A DNA stretch of 12,907 bases, taken from positions 1 through 12,907 of the forward strand of contig JAEWEN010000101.1 in NCBI GenBank assembly GCA_023389275.1, in the 5' to 3' direction. Shown here in pieces: positions 1-7,357 of the stretch. The stretch comes from Bacillota bacterium (GTDB taxonomy: Bacteria > Bacillota > Clostridia > Clostridiales > Caloramatoraceae). The position numbers and the translations under genes were made by a program. The notes beneath the pieces are model-generated. The model was given only the letters and a program-made list of their open reading frames with translations. It did no database searches and was not told the origin of the DNA. Numbering within the stretch: the first letter of the stretch is position 1; every line of letters starts with the position of its first letter.

Positions 1-710
1 ACTGGGCAGTTGATAAAAAGTTTGGAGAATATATGGGATTTTCATTTTTTACAAGTATGCTTTTAAATAACTTTATTAAAGATATATTTAAAGCTAAAAG
101 ACCAATAGGTATTGAAGGAATTAGAAGTCTTAGGGTGGAGACTGCAACAGGATATTCTTTTCCAAGTGGACACAGTCAAAGTGCAGCAACTTTTTACACA
201 TCACTTGGGGTTTATACTAAAAATAAAAAGCTTTATATACTGTGTCCTATAATAATATTTTTAGTAGGACTTTCAAGACTTTATTTAGGAGTACACTGGC
301 CTAAAGATGTAATAGTTGGAATAGTCCTTGGAGTATTAACATCTTTTGTTTGCTATTTTTTATTTAAAAATATAAAAAATAAAAATCTTATGTATATAAT
401 TATACTTATTATTTTTATACCAGTTCTTTTTATGAATAACTCACCTGATTTTATAAAGGCATTAGGAGGATATTTTGGCTTTGTTATAGGTATTTTATTT
501 GAAAAAAGGTTTGTAAATTTTTCTGTTAAAGGAAGCAGATCAAGAAAAATAATTAGAGTTGTTTTAGGAATAATTTTAGTAGCAGCACTTGAAGTTTTAC
601 TTAAACTAATACTTCCACAAAGCAATTTATCTTACTTTATTCGTTATGCTATTGTTTCATTTATAGGAATTGGTTTTTATCCATATTTATTTAAAAGATT
701 TAATATATAA
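1..710 (+). CDS. PAP2-family membrane phosphatase (5' end outside window)
   Basis: An integral membrane phosphatase of the PAP2 (type 2 phosphatidic acid phosphatase) superfamily, which dephosphorylates lipid phosphates such as undecaprenyl pyrophosphate or phosphatidic acid at the membrane. All three family motifs are readable: KX6RP (KDIFKAKRP), PSGH (FPSGHSQSA) and SRX5HX3D (SRLYLGVHWPKD). They supply the phosphate-binding Lys/Arg and the two catalytic histidines. After this core come about four further hydrophobic segments, a C-terminal extension beyond the minimal PAP2 domain. The frame is open to the left edge (reading WAVDKKFGEYMGF from base 3), and that stretch looks like the usual PAP2 helix, so the Met at base 33 is internal and the true start is upstream. 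It ends in a terminator shared with the convergent gene. The substrate cannot be told from sequence. Confidence 0.9.
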   Translation, partial: WAVDKKFGEYMGFSFFTSMLLNNFIKDIFKAKRPIGIEGIRSLRVETATGYSFPSGHSQSAATFYTSLGVYTKNKKLYILCPIIIFLVGLSRLYLGVHWPKDVIVGIVLGVLTSFVCYFLFKNIKNKNLMYIIILIIFIPVLFMNNSPDFIKALGGYFGFVIGILFEKRFVNFSVKGSRSRKIIRVVLGIILVAALEVLLKLILPQSNLSYFIRYAIVSFIGIGFYPYLFKRFNI

Positions 711-737
711 AGGAAGACTAATTTAGTCTTCCTTTTT
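711..737. terminator. Shared bidirectional terminator between convergent genes
   Basis: A perfect 10-bp stem (AGGAAGACTA at 711-720 with TAGTCTTCCT at 724-733) has a 3-nt loop and a T-run at 733-737. The stop codon of the minus-strand gene (718-720) lies inside the stem, so one hairpin probably ends both transcripts. The minus-strand T-tract is shorter than the plus-strand one. Confidence 0.85.
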
Positions 738-1419
738 CATAAAAATGTTTTAATATATTTTTAGAATTTTCATCTAACATATATGAGTTTTTATTTCTTT
801 TAATAATATTTTCAAATTTATCACCACTTTTAATTATGTCATATATAATCATATAAGCAGCAGTATTTCCATACCCATTGCTACAGTGAAAGTGTATATG
901 ATAATTTTTAGGAATGGAATTAATCATAGCTTTAAAATTAGAAATTGTATTATTGTCTAAAGAATCTAAGGATGTAGGAAACCTAATATATTTCATTGAG
1001 CTTCTTAAAACAAGGGTTTTCTCACTTTCAACAGATTTTACAATACATGAAAAACTATCTTTATTATAAAATGTAAAAAGCTTATTTTTTGAAATAGATT
1101 TTAATATTTTTTCTTCATTAATTAAAATATTATTTAAATCATTAGCTTTTCCAAAGCTTATAGATTCTCCATTAACAAATCCATGAATATCATTTCTTAA
1201 ATCAACTATAATTATATTTTTATTTGTAATATGTTTTAATGCATCAATATTGTATCTTGTTATTTGCCCACTTCCTGAAAAGTTTTGAGACTCTACAACA
1301 TAAAGGTTTTTTAAAAACTTGTCACCACAAAACTCTATAAAAGGAATATCCTTTGCATAAACATTTACGGGAAGTATAAGTATAAAAAGAGAAACTAAAA
1401 ATTTTAAAAAAAATCTCAT
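718..1419 (-). CDS. Secreted PTP-like phytase superfamily protein lacking the P-loop arginine (possible pseudophosphatase)
   Basis: A 233-residue exported protein of the cysteine-phosphatase fold found in bacterial PTP-like inositol phosphatases (phytases). Residues 1-22 form a signal peptide (basic start, hydrophobic core, VYA cleavage site). Family-like segments are FSGSGQIT (47-54), IIIVDLRNDIHGFVNGE (69-85) and the P-loop region HFHCSNGYGNT (176-186). Active members carry HCX5R. Here the nucleophile Cys179 is kept but the Arg position is Asn185, and the general-acid region (PTSLDSLDN, 148-156) does not align cleanly with the family Asp. Catalysis is therefore doubtful; the protein may bind phosphorylated ligands or act differently. 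I start it at 1419, not at an in-frame ATG at 1500. The later ATG follows AGGTGA by 6 bases, begins the signal peptide and removes an overlap with the upstream MarR gene. It is probably cotranscribed with that gene. Confidence 0.75.
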   Translation of the reverse strand: MRFFLKFLVSLFILILPVNVYAKDIPFIEFCGDKFLKNLYVVESQNFSGSGQITRYNIDALKHITNKNIIIVDLRNDIHGFVNGESISFGKANDLNNILINEEKILKSISKNKLFTFYNKDSFSCIVKSVESEKTLVLRSSMKYIRFPTSLDSLDNNTISNFKAMINSIPKNYHIHFHCSNGYGNTAAYMIIYDIIKSGDKFENIIKRNKNSYMLDENSKNILKHFYEKGRLN

Positions 1420-1459
1420 AAAATCACCTAAAAATATTTTAAGCAGTTTTATGAGATTT
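1411..1459 (-). promoter_or_regulatory. 13-bp inverted repeat enclosing the RBS and start codon of the PTP-like gene
   Basis: On the minus strand AAATCTCATAAAA (1447-1459) pairs perfectly with TTTTATGAGATTT (1411-1423), leaving a 23-nt loop. The loop holds the Shine-Dalgarno AGGTGA, the ATG (1417-1419) lies in the 3' arm, and a run of U follows at once. It could be a weak intergenic terminator/attenuator after the MarR gene or a translation-control hairpin. Only two pairs are G-C, so stability is modest. Confidence 0.45.
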
Positions 1460-1465
1460 ATTCTT

Positions 1466-1909
1466 TTAAAACTTTGCAATAATTTCATTAAGCTTTTCAA
1501 CAGATTCCTTTAGGGTTTTTAAATCATCTTCACTTTTTAGAGTTGATATTCTGCTAGATAAAGAAGATACTATTTCCTGCTTTTTTTTGTTTAAAAACTT
1601 ATGACCTTTTTCACTTACTTCAAGTAATATTTTTCTCCTATCATTAGGGTCTTCATATCTTTTAACTAAGTCACTACTAACTAAGTTATCTATAATAGGA
1701 GTCATATTTGGTTTAGATATATTAAGGTTTTTAGCTACATCAGATACAGTAGAAGGTCCAAAATGTTGAATATAAAAAATAACTTTCATGTGTGATGGTG
1801 GCATAGAAGTACATTTTAAAAACTCATCTTGTCTAACTGTCTTTCTATGAATTTGCATTATTAACTTAAATAACTCACGTGATATTTTATCGTAATCGAA
1901 GCCATCCAT
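1466..1909 (-). CDS. MarR-family transcriptional regulator
   Basis: A 147-residue winged-helix DNA-binding protein of normal MarR length, expected to act as a dimer whose DNA binding is released by small ligands. The recognition region runs through STVSDVAKNLNISKPNMTPIIDNLVSSDLVKR (about 53-84). The wing carries the family signature DPNDRR (87-92) followed by the KILLEVSEKG strand. N- and C-terminal helices (4-30 and 106-146) would form the dimer interface. The start at 1909 follows GGAG about 12 bases upstream. The gene is divergent from a two-gene ABC exporter operon, so the likely job is repression of that exporter and of itself. This is inferred from layout; MarR genes beside heterodimeric ABC exporters are common in Firmicutes. 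The PTP-like gene lies 46 bp downstream in the same direction. Confidence 0.93.
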   Translation of the reverse strand: MDGFDYDKISRELFKLIMQIHRKTVRQDEFLKCTSMPPSHMKVIFYIQHFGPSTVSDVAKNLNISKPNMTPIIDNLVSSDLVKRYEDPNDRRKILLEVSEKGHKFLNKKKQEIVSSLSSRISTLKSEDDLKTLKESVEKLNEIIAKF

Positions 1910-1944
1910 TAAACTACTACTCCTTTTTTCAAGAATTTAACTTC

Positions 1945-1973
1945 ATTATAAAACATAAAAAATAATTATACAA
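1945..1973 (-). promoter_or_regulatory. Candidate sigma-A promoter for the MarR gene
   Basis: On the minus strand TTGTAT (1968-1973) is separated by 17 bp from a perfect TATAAT (1945-1950). Transcription would start near 1938, giving a leader of roughly 30 nt that holds the GGAG site. The -35 is a poor match, but spacing and -10 are ideal. Confidence 0.6.
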
Positions 1974-1985
1974 TAAAAATAGTTA

Positions 1986-2014
1986 TTGACTTATAATAGT
2001 TATAAAAATATAAT
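1986..2014 (+). promoter_or_regulatory. Sigma-A promoter for the ABC exporter operon with an internal candidate operator
   Basis: TTGACT (1986-1991), a 17-bp spacer and a perfect TATAAT (2009-2014) make a strong promoter 42 bp before the exporter start. The spacer contains the inverted repeat TTATAA-TAG-TTATAA (1991-2005). The octamer ATAGTTAT occurs at 1979-1986 and again at 1996-2003. A MarR dimer bound here would block RNA polymerase, and the minus-strand -35 lies only 12 bp away, so both promoters could be repressed together. In such AT-rich DNA the repeats alone are weak evidence. Confidence 0.7.
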
Positions 2015-2056
2015 TAATACAGATGTGATTCGTAAAACTTAATAAGGAGGGAAAAA

Positions 2057-4300
2057 ATGTTTAAACTATTAAAACACTTAAAAAAATTTAGTATATCAAT
2101 ATTATTAATTATTATTTTGTTAGTTATACAGGCATTTTGTGATTTATCATTACCACAATATACCTCTAATATAGTTAACATTGGTATTCAACAAAATGGT
2201 ATAGAAAATTCTGTACCAAAAGTTATACGAGAAGAGCAGTATAATAATTTAAAATTATTTTTAAGCGATAATGATAAAAAACTATTAGATGAAAACTATA
2301 AGATTTTAGAAAAGAAAAATGTAGGGGAAAGTGAGTATAGTAAATATGTTAAAGACTTTCCTAAGGTAGAAAATGAGAAAGTATATGCTTTAAGTACAGA
2401 TAATGAAGAAAACATAAATAAACTAAATGTTGCACTTGGAAAAGCAGAGTCAGTACTTTCAACAATTGAGGATAAGGAAAAATCTAAAGCTATTAAAGGC
2501 GAAATAGTAAAACAAATGCCACAAGGTGCTATTTTACCTGAAAACATAAGCCTTTTAGAAATTTTCAAATCTATGCCACAGCAGCAATCAAAGGAAATGC
2601 TTTCACAAATAAGCAAGAAATTTGAGGATATGCCAGAGACTATGATAACTCAAATGGGAAGTATATTTGTTAAAGGTGAGTATAAAGCGTTAGGTGCTAA
2701 CATAGATTCTATGCAAAACAGTTATATATTAAAATCAGGTGGACTTATGATTTTAATAGCACTAGTTAGTATGGTAGTTAGTGTAGTTGTTGTATTTATT
2801 GCAGCAAGAGTTGCAGCAGGACTTGGACATGGGCTTCGTAAAAATGTATTTGGTAAGGTTATAGGATTTTCAAACACAGAGCTTGATAAATTTTCAATAG
2901 CTTCACTTATTACAAGAAGTACAAATGATATTCAACAAATACAGCTTTTAATTGTAATGCTTTTAAGAATAGTATTTTATGCGCCAATACTTGCAATAGG
3001 TGGAGTTATAAAGGTTTTAAATACAGAAACTTCAATGACATGGATTATAGGAGTTGCAGTAGCTGCTATTTTAACTGTTGTAATTACACTATTTAGTATA
3101 GTGCTTCCAAGATTTAAAAAGCTTCAAAGCTTAGTTGATAGGGTAAATCTTGTAATGCGTGAAATACTTTCAGGTATTTTAGTTATTCGTGCATTTGGAA
3201 CAAATAAACATGAAGAAAAAAGATTTGATAAGGCAAATACAGACCTTACAAAAACAAACCTTTTTGTTAATAGAATCATGACATTTATGATGCCTATGAT
3301 GATGCTTATTATGAACGCGGTAACAGTATTAATTGTTTATGTAGGAGCTAAAAACATAGATAGTGGAACAATACAAGTTGGAGATATGATGGCATTTATT
3401 CAATATACAATGCAAATAATAATGTCATTCTTATTAATATCTATGATATCAATTATGCTTCCACGTGCTACAGTTTCTCTAGGACGTATTGATGAGGTGT
3501 TAAATACATCTTTATCTATTGAAGATCCTAGTGAGGCTAAAAAGTTTAAGGAAGAGAAAAAAGGACTTCTTGAATTTAAAAATGTTTCATTTAAATATCC
3601 AGAGGCAGAGGAATTTGCTATTAAAAATATTACTTTCAAAGCAAAACCAGGTGAAACAACAGCTATTATAGGAAGTACAGGATGTGGTAAATCAACACTT
3701 GTAAATCTTATACCTCGTTTTTATGATGTAACTAATGGAGAAATTCTTTTAGATGGACTAAATGTAAAAGATGTTTCTCAACATGATTTAAGAGAAAAAA
3801 TAGGATATGTTCCTCAAAAAGGTGTTCTTTTCACAGGAACAATAGAAAGTAATATAAAATATGGAGCTGAAAATGCTTCTATTGATGATATTAAAAAAGC
3901 TGCTGAAATAGCTCAAGCTACAGAGTTTATAGACTCAAAAGAAAAAGGATATGAAACACCAATATCTCAAGGAGGTACAAATGTTTCTGGAGGACAAAAA
4001 CAAAGACTTTCAATTGCAAGAGCTATAGCTAAAAAACCAGATGTTTATATATTTGATGACTCTTTCTCAGCACTTGATTATAAAACAGATTCAGCACTTC
4101 GTAGTGCTCTTAAAAAAGGAACAGAAAATGCTACTGTTTTAATAGTTGCTCAAAGAATAAGTACAATACTTAATGCCGAGCAAATAATTGTTTTAGATAA
4201 AGGTGAGATTGTAGGAAAAGGAACTCACAAAGAGCTAGTTGAAAATTGTGAGGTTTATAGAGAAATAGCAAAATCACAGCTTTCAAAGGAGGAGATGTAA
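2057..4300 (+). CDS. Heterodimeric ABC exporter, degenerate-site subunit with large extracellular insertion
   Basis: A 747-residue half-transporter (membrane domain plus ATPase domain) of the multidrug/lipid exporter type. Its NBD has Walker A GSTGCGKST (539-547), Q-loop Gln587, a canonical SGGQ signature (644-647) and Walker B ending Asp667-Asp668. The usual catalytic Glu is therefore Asp668, and the H-loop His is Gln699. These substitutions mark the non-hydrolysing side of asymmetric heterodimers such as TM287/288 and BmrCD. Between TM1 (about 12-34) and TM2 (about 225-250) sits an approximately 180-residue charged, mostly helical segment predicted outside the cell. It explains the length, since usual half-transporters are near 580 residues. 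The start follows AAGGAGGG. The partner gene begins one base after this stop, with its RBS (AAAGGAGG) inside this gene's end. Substrate unknown. Confidence 0.93.
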   Translation: MFKLLKHLKKFSISILLIIILLVIQAFCDLSLPQYTSNIVNIGIQQNGIENSVPKVIREEQYNNLKLFLSDNDKKLLDENYKILEKKNVGESEYSKYVKDFPKVENEKVYALSTDNEENINKLNVALGKAESVLSTIEDKEKSKAIKGEIVKQMPQGAILPENISLLEIFKSMPQQQSKEMLSQISKKFEDMPETMITQMGSIFVKGEYKALGANIDSMQNSYILKSGGLMILIALVSMVVSVVVVFIAARVAAGLGHGLRKNVFGKVIGFSNTELDKFSIASLITRSTNDIQQIQLLIVMLLRIVFYAPILAIGGVIKVLNTETSMTWIIGVAVAAILTVVITLFSIVLPRFKKLQSLVDRVNLVMREILSGILVIRAFGTNKHEEKRFDKANTDLTKTNLFVNRIMTFMMPMMMLIMNAVTVLIVYVGAKNIDSGTIQVGDMMAFIQYTMQIIMSFLLISMISIMLPRATVSLGRIDEVLNTSLSIEDPSEAKKFKEEKKGLLEFKNVSFKYPEAEEFAIKNITFKAKPGETTAIIGSTGCGKSTLVNLIPRFYDVTNGEILLDGLNVKDVSQHDLREKIGYVPQKGVLFTGTIESNIKYGAENASIDDIKKAAEIAQATEFIDSKEKGYETPISQGGTNVSGGQKQRLSIARAIAKKPDVYIFDDSFSALDYKTDSALRSALKKGTENATVLIVAQRISTILNAEQIIVLDKGEIVGKGTHKELVENCEVYREIAKSQLSKEEM

Positions 4301-4301
4301 A

Positions 4302-6128
4302 ATGGGTAAAGGTCCTATGGGACATGGTATGAAAGGTCCCTCTGAAAAAGCTAAAGACTTTAAAGGAACAATGAAAACTCTACTAGGCTACTTAAAGCCA
4401 TTTAGAGCACATATAATACTTGTAATTTTATTTGCTATAGGTAGTGCAGCTTTTGCTGTTCTTGGTCCTAAAATACTTGGAAATGCAACTACAGAGATTT
4501 TTGAAGGTTTAGTTGGAAAAGTAACAGGAACAGGTAGTGGAATAAACTTTACTAAAATTACTAATATATTAATATTTCTTTTAGTACTTTATATAGTAAG
4601 TGCAGTATTTTCTTTTATACAAGGTTATGTTATGACAGGGGTTACCCAAAAGGTTTCATATAACCTTAGAAAGGAAATATCAGAAAAGATAAATCGTATG
4701 CCATTAAAATACTTTGATACAAAAAGTCATGGTGAAGTTTTATCAAGGGTTACAAATGATGTTGATACAATAAGTCAAAGTTTAAACCAAAGTATGACAC
4801 AAGTTATAACTTCTGTAACAACTCTAATAGGAGTACTTGTAATGATGCTTTCAATAAGCATTAGTATGACACTTGCAGCAATTGTTATACTTCCTATATC
4901 TATGGGGCTTATAGGCTTTATAATTAAACACTCTCAAAAGCACTTTAGATCTCAACAAAAATATTTAGGTGAAGTAAATGGTCAAGTAGAAGAAGTTTAT
5001 AGTGGACACAATATTGTAAAAGCTTTTAACAGAGAAAATGAAGTTAAAAAAGAATTTGATAACTTAAATGATAAACTTTATAATTCTGCTTGGAAATCAC
5101 AGTTTTTATCAGGTCTTATGCAACCTGTAATGATGTTTATAGGAAACCTTGGTTATGTAGTTGTATCAATTCTAGGTGGATACTTAGCAATTAAAGGAAC
5201 TATAACAGTTGGTAATATACAATCTTTTATTCAATATGTTAGAAACTTTACTCAGCCACTAGCACAAGTTGCACAAGTTGCAAATTTACTTCAATCTACT
5301 GCAGCTGCTGCTGAAAGAGTATTTGAGTTTTTAGATGAAGAAGAAGAGGTTCAACTTGCTGACAAAGCTATAAGTGCAAATAATATTAAAGGCGAAGTAG
5401 AATTTAAAAATGTTAGCTTTGGATATGATAGTGATAAAATTATAATAAAAGACTTTACAGCAAATGTTAAACCAGGTCAAAAGATTGCTATAGTAGGACC
5501 AACAGGAGCTGGTAAAACAACAATAGTAAAACTTTTAATGCGTTTTTATGATATAAATAGTGGAGAAATCTTAATAGATGGACACAATATAAAAGACTTT
5601 AATAGAGAAGACTTAAGAAGTTTATTTGGTATGGTTCTTCAAGATACATGGCTATTTAACGGAAGTATAATGGAAAACATAAGATATGGTAGATTAAATG
5701 CAACAGATGAAGAGGTTTATGCAGCAGCTAAAGCAGCTTATGTAGATCACTTTATAAAAACACTACCAGATTCTTATAACATGGTTTTAAATGAGGAAGC
5801 TAATAACGTATCTCTTGGACAAAAACAGCTTTTAACAATAGCTAGAGCAATACTTAAAGATCCAAAGATACTAATTTTAGATGAGGCTACAAGTTCAGTA
5901 GATACTCGTACAGAGGCTTTAATACAAAAAGCTATGGATAGACTTATGGAAGGAAGAACAAGCTTTATTATAGCTCACAGACTTTCTACTATAAAAAATG
6001 CAGACTTAATACTTGTTATGAAAGATGGAGATATAATAGAAATGGGTAACCATGAACAGCTTCTTGAAAAAGGAGATTTCTATGCATCTTTATATAATAG
6101 TCAATTTGAAAATATAGAAGCTTCTTAA
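4302..6128 (+). CDS. Heterodimeric ABC exporter, catalytic subunit
   Basis: A 608-residue partner half-transporter. A Gly/Met-rich soluble N-terminus (1-20) precedes six membrane helices (about 30-330) and an NBD with Walker A GPTGAGKTT (399-407), Q-loop Gln447, Walker B ILILDE with catalytic Glu528, and H-loop His559. Its signature is altered to SLGQ (504-507) instead of SGGQ. The pattern complements the upstream subunit. This protein's Walker motifs with the partner's SGGQ would form the competent ATP site, and its SLGQ with the partner's Asp/Gln site would form the degenerate one. This supports an obligate heterodimer that exports drugs or lipid-like compounds across the membrane. It is translated from AAAGGAGG located in the end of the preceding gene, so the two are tightly coupled. 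A strong terminator follows at once. Confidence 0.93.
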   Translation: MGKGPMGHGMKGPSEKAKDFKGTMKTLLGYLKPFRAHIILVILFAIGSAAFAVLGPKILGNATTEIFEGLVGKVTGTGSGINFTKITNILIFLLVLYIVSAVFSFIQGYVMTGVTQKVSYNLRKEISEKINRMPLKYFDTKSHGEVLSRVTNDVDTISQSLNQSMTQVITSVTTLIGVLVMMLSISISMTLAAIVILPISMGLIGFIIKHSQKHFRSQQKYLGEVNGQVEEVYSGHNIVKAFNRENEVKKEFDNLNDKLYNSAWKSQFLSGLMQPVMMFIGNLGYVVVSILGGYLAIKGTITVGNIQSFIQYVRNFTQPLAQVAQVANLLQSTAAAAERVFEFLDEEEEVQLADKAISANNIKGEVEFKNVSFGYDSDKIIIKDFTANVKPGQKIAIVGPTGAGKTTIVKLLMRFYDINSGEILIDGHNIKDFNREDLRSLFGMVLQDTWLFNGSIMENIRYGRLNATDEEVYAAAKAAYVDHFIKTLPDSYNMVLNEEANNVSLGQKQLLTIARAILKDPKILILDEATSSVDTRTEALIQKAMDRLMEGRTSFIIAHRLSTIKNADLILVMKDGDIIEMGNHEQLLEKGDFYASLYNSQFENIEAS

Positions 6129-6131
6129 AAT

Positions 6132-6172
6132 AAAAGCTACACTTAACTAATGGTTAAGATGTAGCTTTTTTT
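6132..6172 (+). terminator. Rho-independent terminator of the ABC exporter operon
   Basis: AAAAGCTACA plus CTTAAC (6132-6147) pairs with GTTAAG and TGTAGCTTTT (6153-6169), with one bulged A at 6159 and a 5-nt loop, and runs into seven Ts (6166-6172). It separates the exporter from the following XRE regulator gene. Confidence 0.9.
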
Positions 6173-6188
6173 ATTAACTTTAAATCCA

Positions 6189-6226
6189 TTGTTTTACATA
6201 TATATTTAAACTATACTTTGTTTAAA
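6189..6226 (+). promoter_or_regulatory. Promoter of the XRE regulator gene with an inverted repeat around the -10
   Basis: TTGTTT (6189-6194), 17 bp, TATACT (6212-6217). The repeat TTTAAAC (6205-6211) and GTTTAAA (6220-6226) flanks the -10 box with an 8-bp gap, the position expected of an autoregulatory operator for the XRE protein encoded 32 bp further on. The regulatory role is inferred. Confidence 0.6.
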
Positions 6227-6257
6227 GGATCCTTAATAAATATTTGGAGGAGTTTAT

Positions 6258-7325
6258 ATGAATAAAATAGAAATTGGAGAAGTTATATCAAAGCTTAGAA
6301 AGGAAAAGGGACTTACACAAGAACAGCTTGCAAATTTTGTAGGAGTATCAACTCCTGCTGTTTCTAAATGGGAAAGTGGAATCTCTTATCCTGATATAAC
6401 AATGCTGCCAACTCTTGCAAGATTTTTTACTATTACAATAGATGAGCTTTTAAACTATAACAACATGCTAAGTGAAGAAGAGGAAAATAAAATTTTCTTA
6501 AAATGCCAAGAAGAGTTTCAAGTAGATATAGAAAAAGCACTTGTTTTATGTTTAAGTTATATTGAAAAGTATAGTTTAAACTATAATTTAAAATTTAGAT
6601 TAGCTGTTTTAATAAATACTTCATATGGTGTTTTAGAAGGAGAAGAATCACTTAAAAAAGCATACGGGAAAACAGTACCTATATTTAATGATATTATAAA
6701 AAATAGTACTGTAGGAGAATTAGTAATAGGTTCAAAGATTCAAGTAGCTACTTCATATGTTGCATTTGAGGATTATGATAAAGCAATTGAAATGCTTAAT
6801 AGTATTCAAACAAGTAATGTAGATACAAGTATATTAATTTCAGGAATATATATGCAAAAAGGAGATGTTAAAGAAGCTAGAAAACTTCTTCAAAGAAAAC
6901 TTTTAGTTCAAATAACAGAAATATTGGCTTCGATAAATAGCTTAGCAACTATATCTAGTGAAGAAGAGTTTGAAAAGTATATGGCTATATCAGATAAACT
7001 TTTAGAAGTTTTTAAAACAAATGGATTTAATGAAATGTTTTTATCAAACTTATTTAATAAAGTAATATTTTATCTAAAAAATTCTATGATAGAAAATGCA
7101 ATAAAAGGTATAGAGACAATAAAAGATTGTTTAAATAAAGGTATATATGAAAAAGATGACTATAGTAAAGTATGGTTTTTAAATGAAGCAGATATTAACC
7201 AAGAAGGTGAATATATAAGTAATTTAGGTGCAATGATGGTAACATTAAATTCTAATATATTTGAGCCTATTAAAGAAGAAAAATCATATCAAGATTTAAT
7301 AAAAATAATTAAAGAAAAACTTTAA
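6258..7325 (+). CDS. XRE-family regulator with helical (TPR-like) C-terminal domain
   Basis: A 355-residue cytoplasmic protein. Residues 6-66 form a classic Cro/C1-type helix-turn-helix (ISKLRKEKGLTQEQLANFVGVS, then PAVSKWESGISYPDITMLPTLARFF). The rest is charged and helical, with paired-helix periodicity resembling tetratricopeptide repeats (for example around 145-215), the arrangement of regulators whose C-terminal solenoid senses a peptide or protein partner. No metabolite-binding or peptidase motif is seen. The start follows TTGGAGGAG with 7-8 bp spacing. It has its own promoter and terminators on both sides, so it is monocistronic. Such regulators are often found beside ABC transporters, and control of the upstream exporter is possible, but nothing in the sequence links them beyond position. 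The target is unknown. Confidence 0.88.
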   Translation: MNKIEIGEVISKLRKEKGLTQEQLANFVGVSTPAVSKWESGISYPDITMLPTLARFFTITIDELLNYNNMLSEEEENKIFLKCQEEFQVDIEKALVLCLSYIEKYSLNYNLKFRLAVLINTSYGVLEGEESLKKAYGKTVPIFNDIIKNSTVGELVIGSKIQVATSYVAFEDYDKAIEMLNSIQTSNVDTSILISGIYMQKGDVKEARKLLQRKLLVQITEILASINSLATISSEEEFEKYMAISDKLLEVFKTNGFNEMFLSNLFNKVIFYLKNSMIENAIKGIETIKDCLNKGIYEKDDYSKVWFLNEADINQEGEYISNLGAMMVTLNSNIFEPIKEEKSYQDLIKIIKEKL

Positions 7326-7350
7326 GGATAGAATTTTCTATCCTTTTTTT
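7324..7350. terminator. Terminator between the convergent XRE and acetyltransferase genes
   Basis: AAGGATAGA (7324-7332) pairs with TCTATCCTT (7337-7345) around a 4-nt loop, followed by seven Ts (7344-7350). It overlaps the stop codon of the plus-strand gene and lies 8 bp past the stop of the minus-strand gene. It probably serves both, more strongly on the plus strand. Confidence 0.85.
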
Positions 7351-7357
7351 AGTTTAA

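Noticed and set aside
1420..1500. Longer N-terminus of the PTP-like protein starting at an ATG at 1500
   Set aside because: It would overlap the end of the MarR gene and bury the signal peptide 27 residues in, whereas the ATG at 1419 has a well-placed RBS and begins the signal peptide.
6258..7325. XRE regulator as the controller of the upstream ABC exporter
   Set aside because: A strong terminator and its own promoter separate it, its inverted-repeat motif is not seen at the exporter promoter, and a divergent MarR gene is the better candidate.
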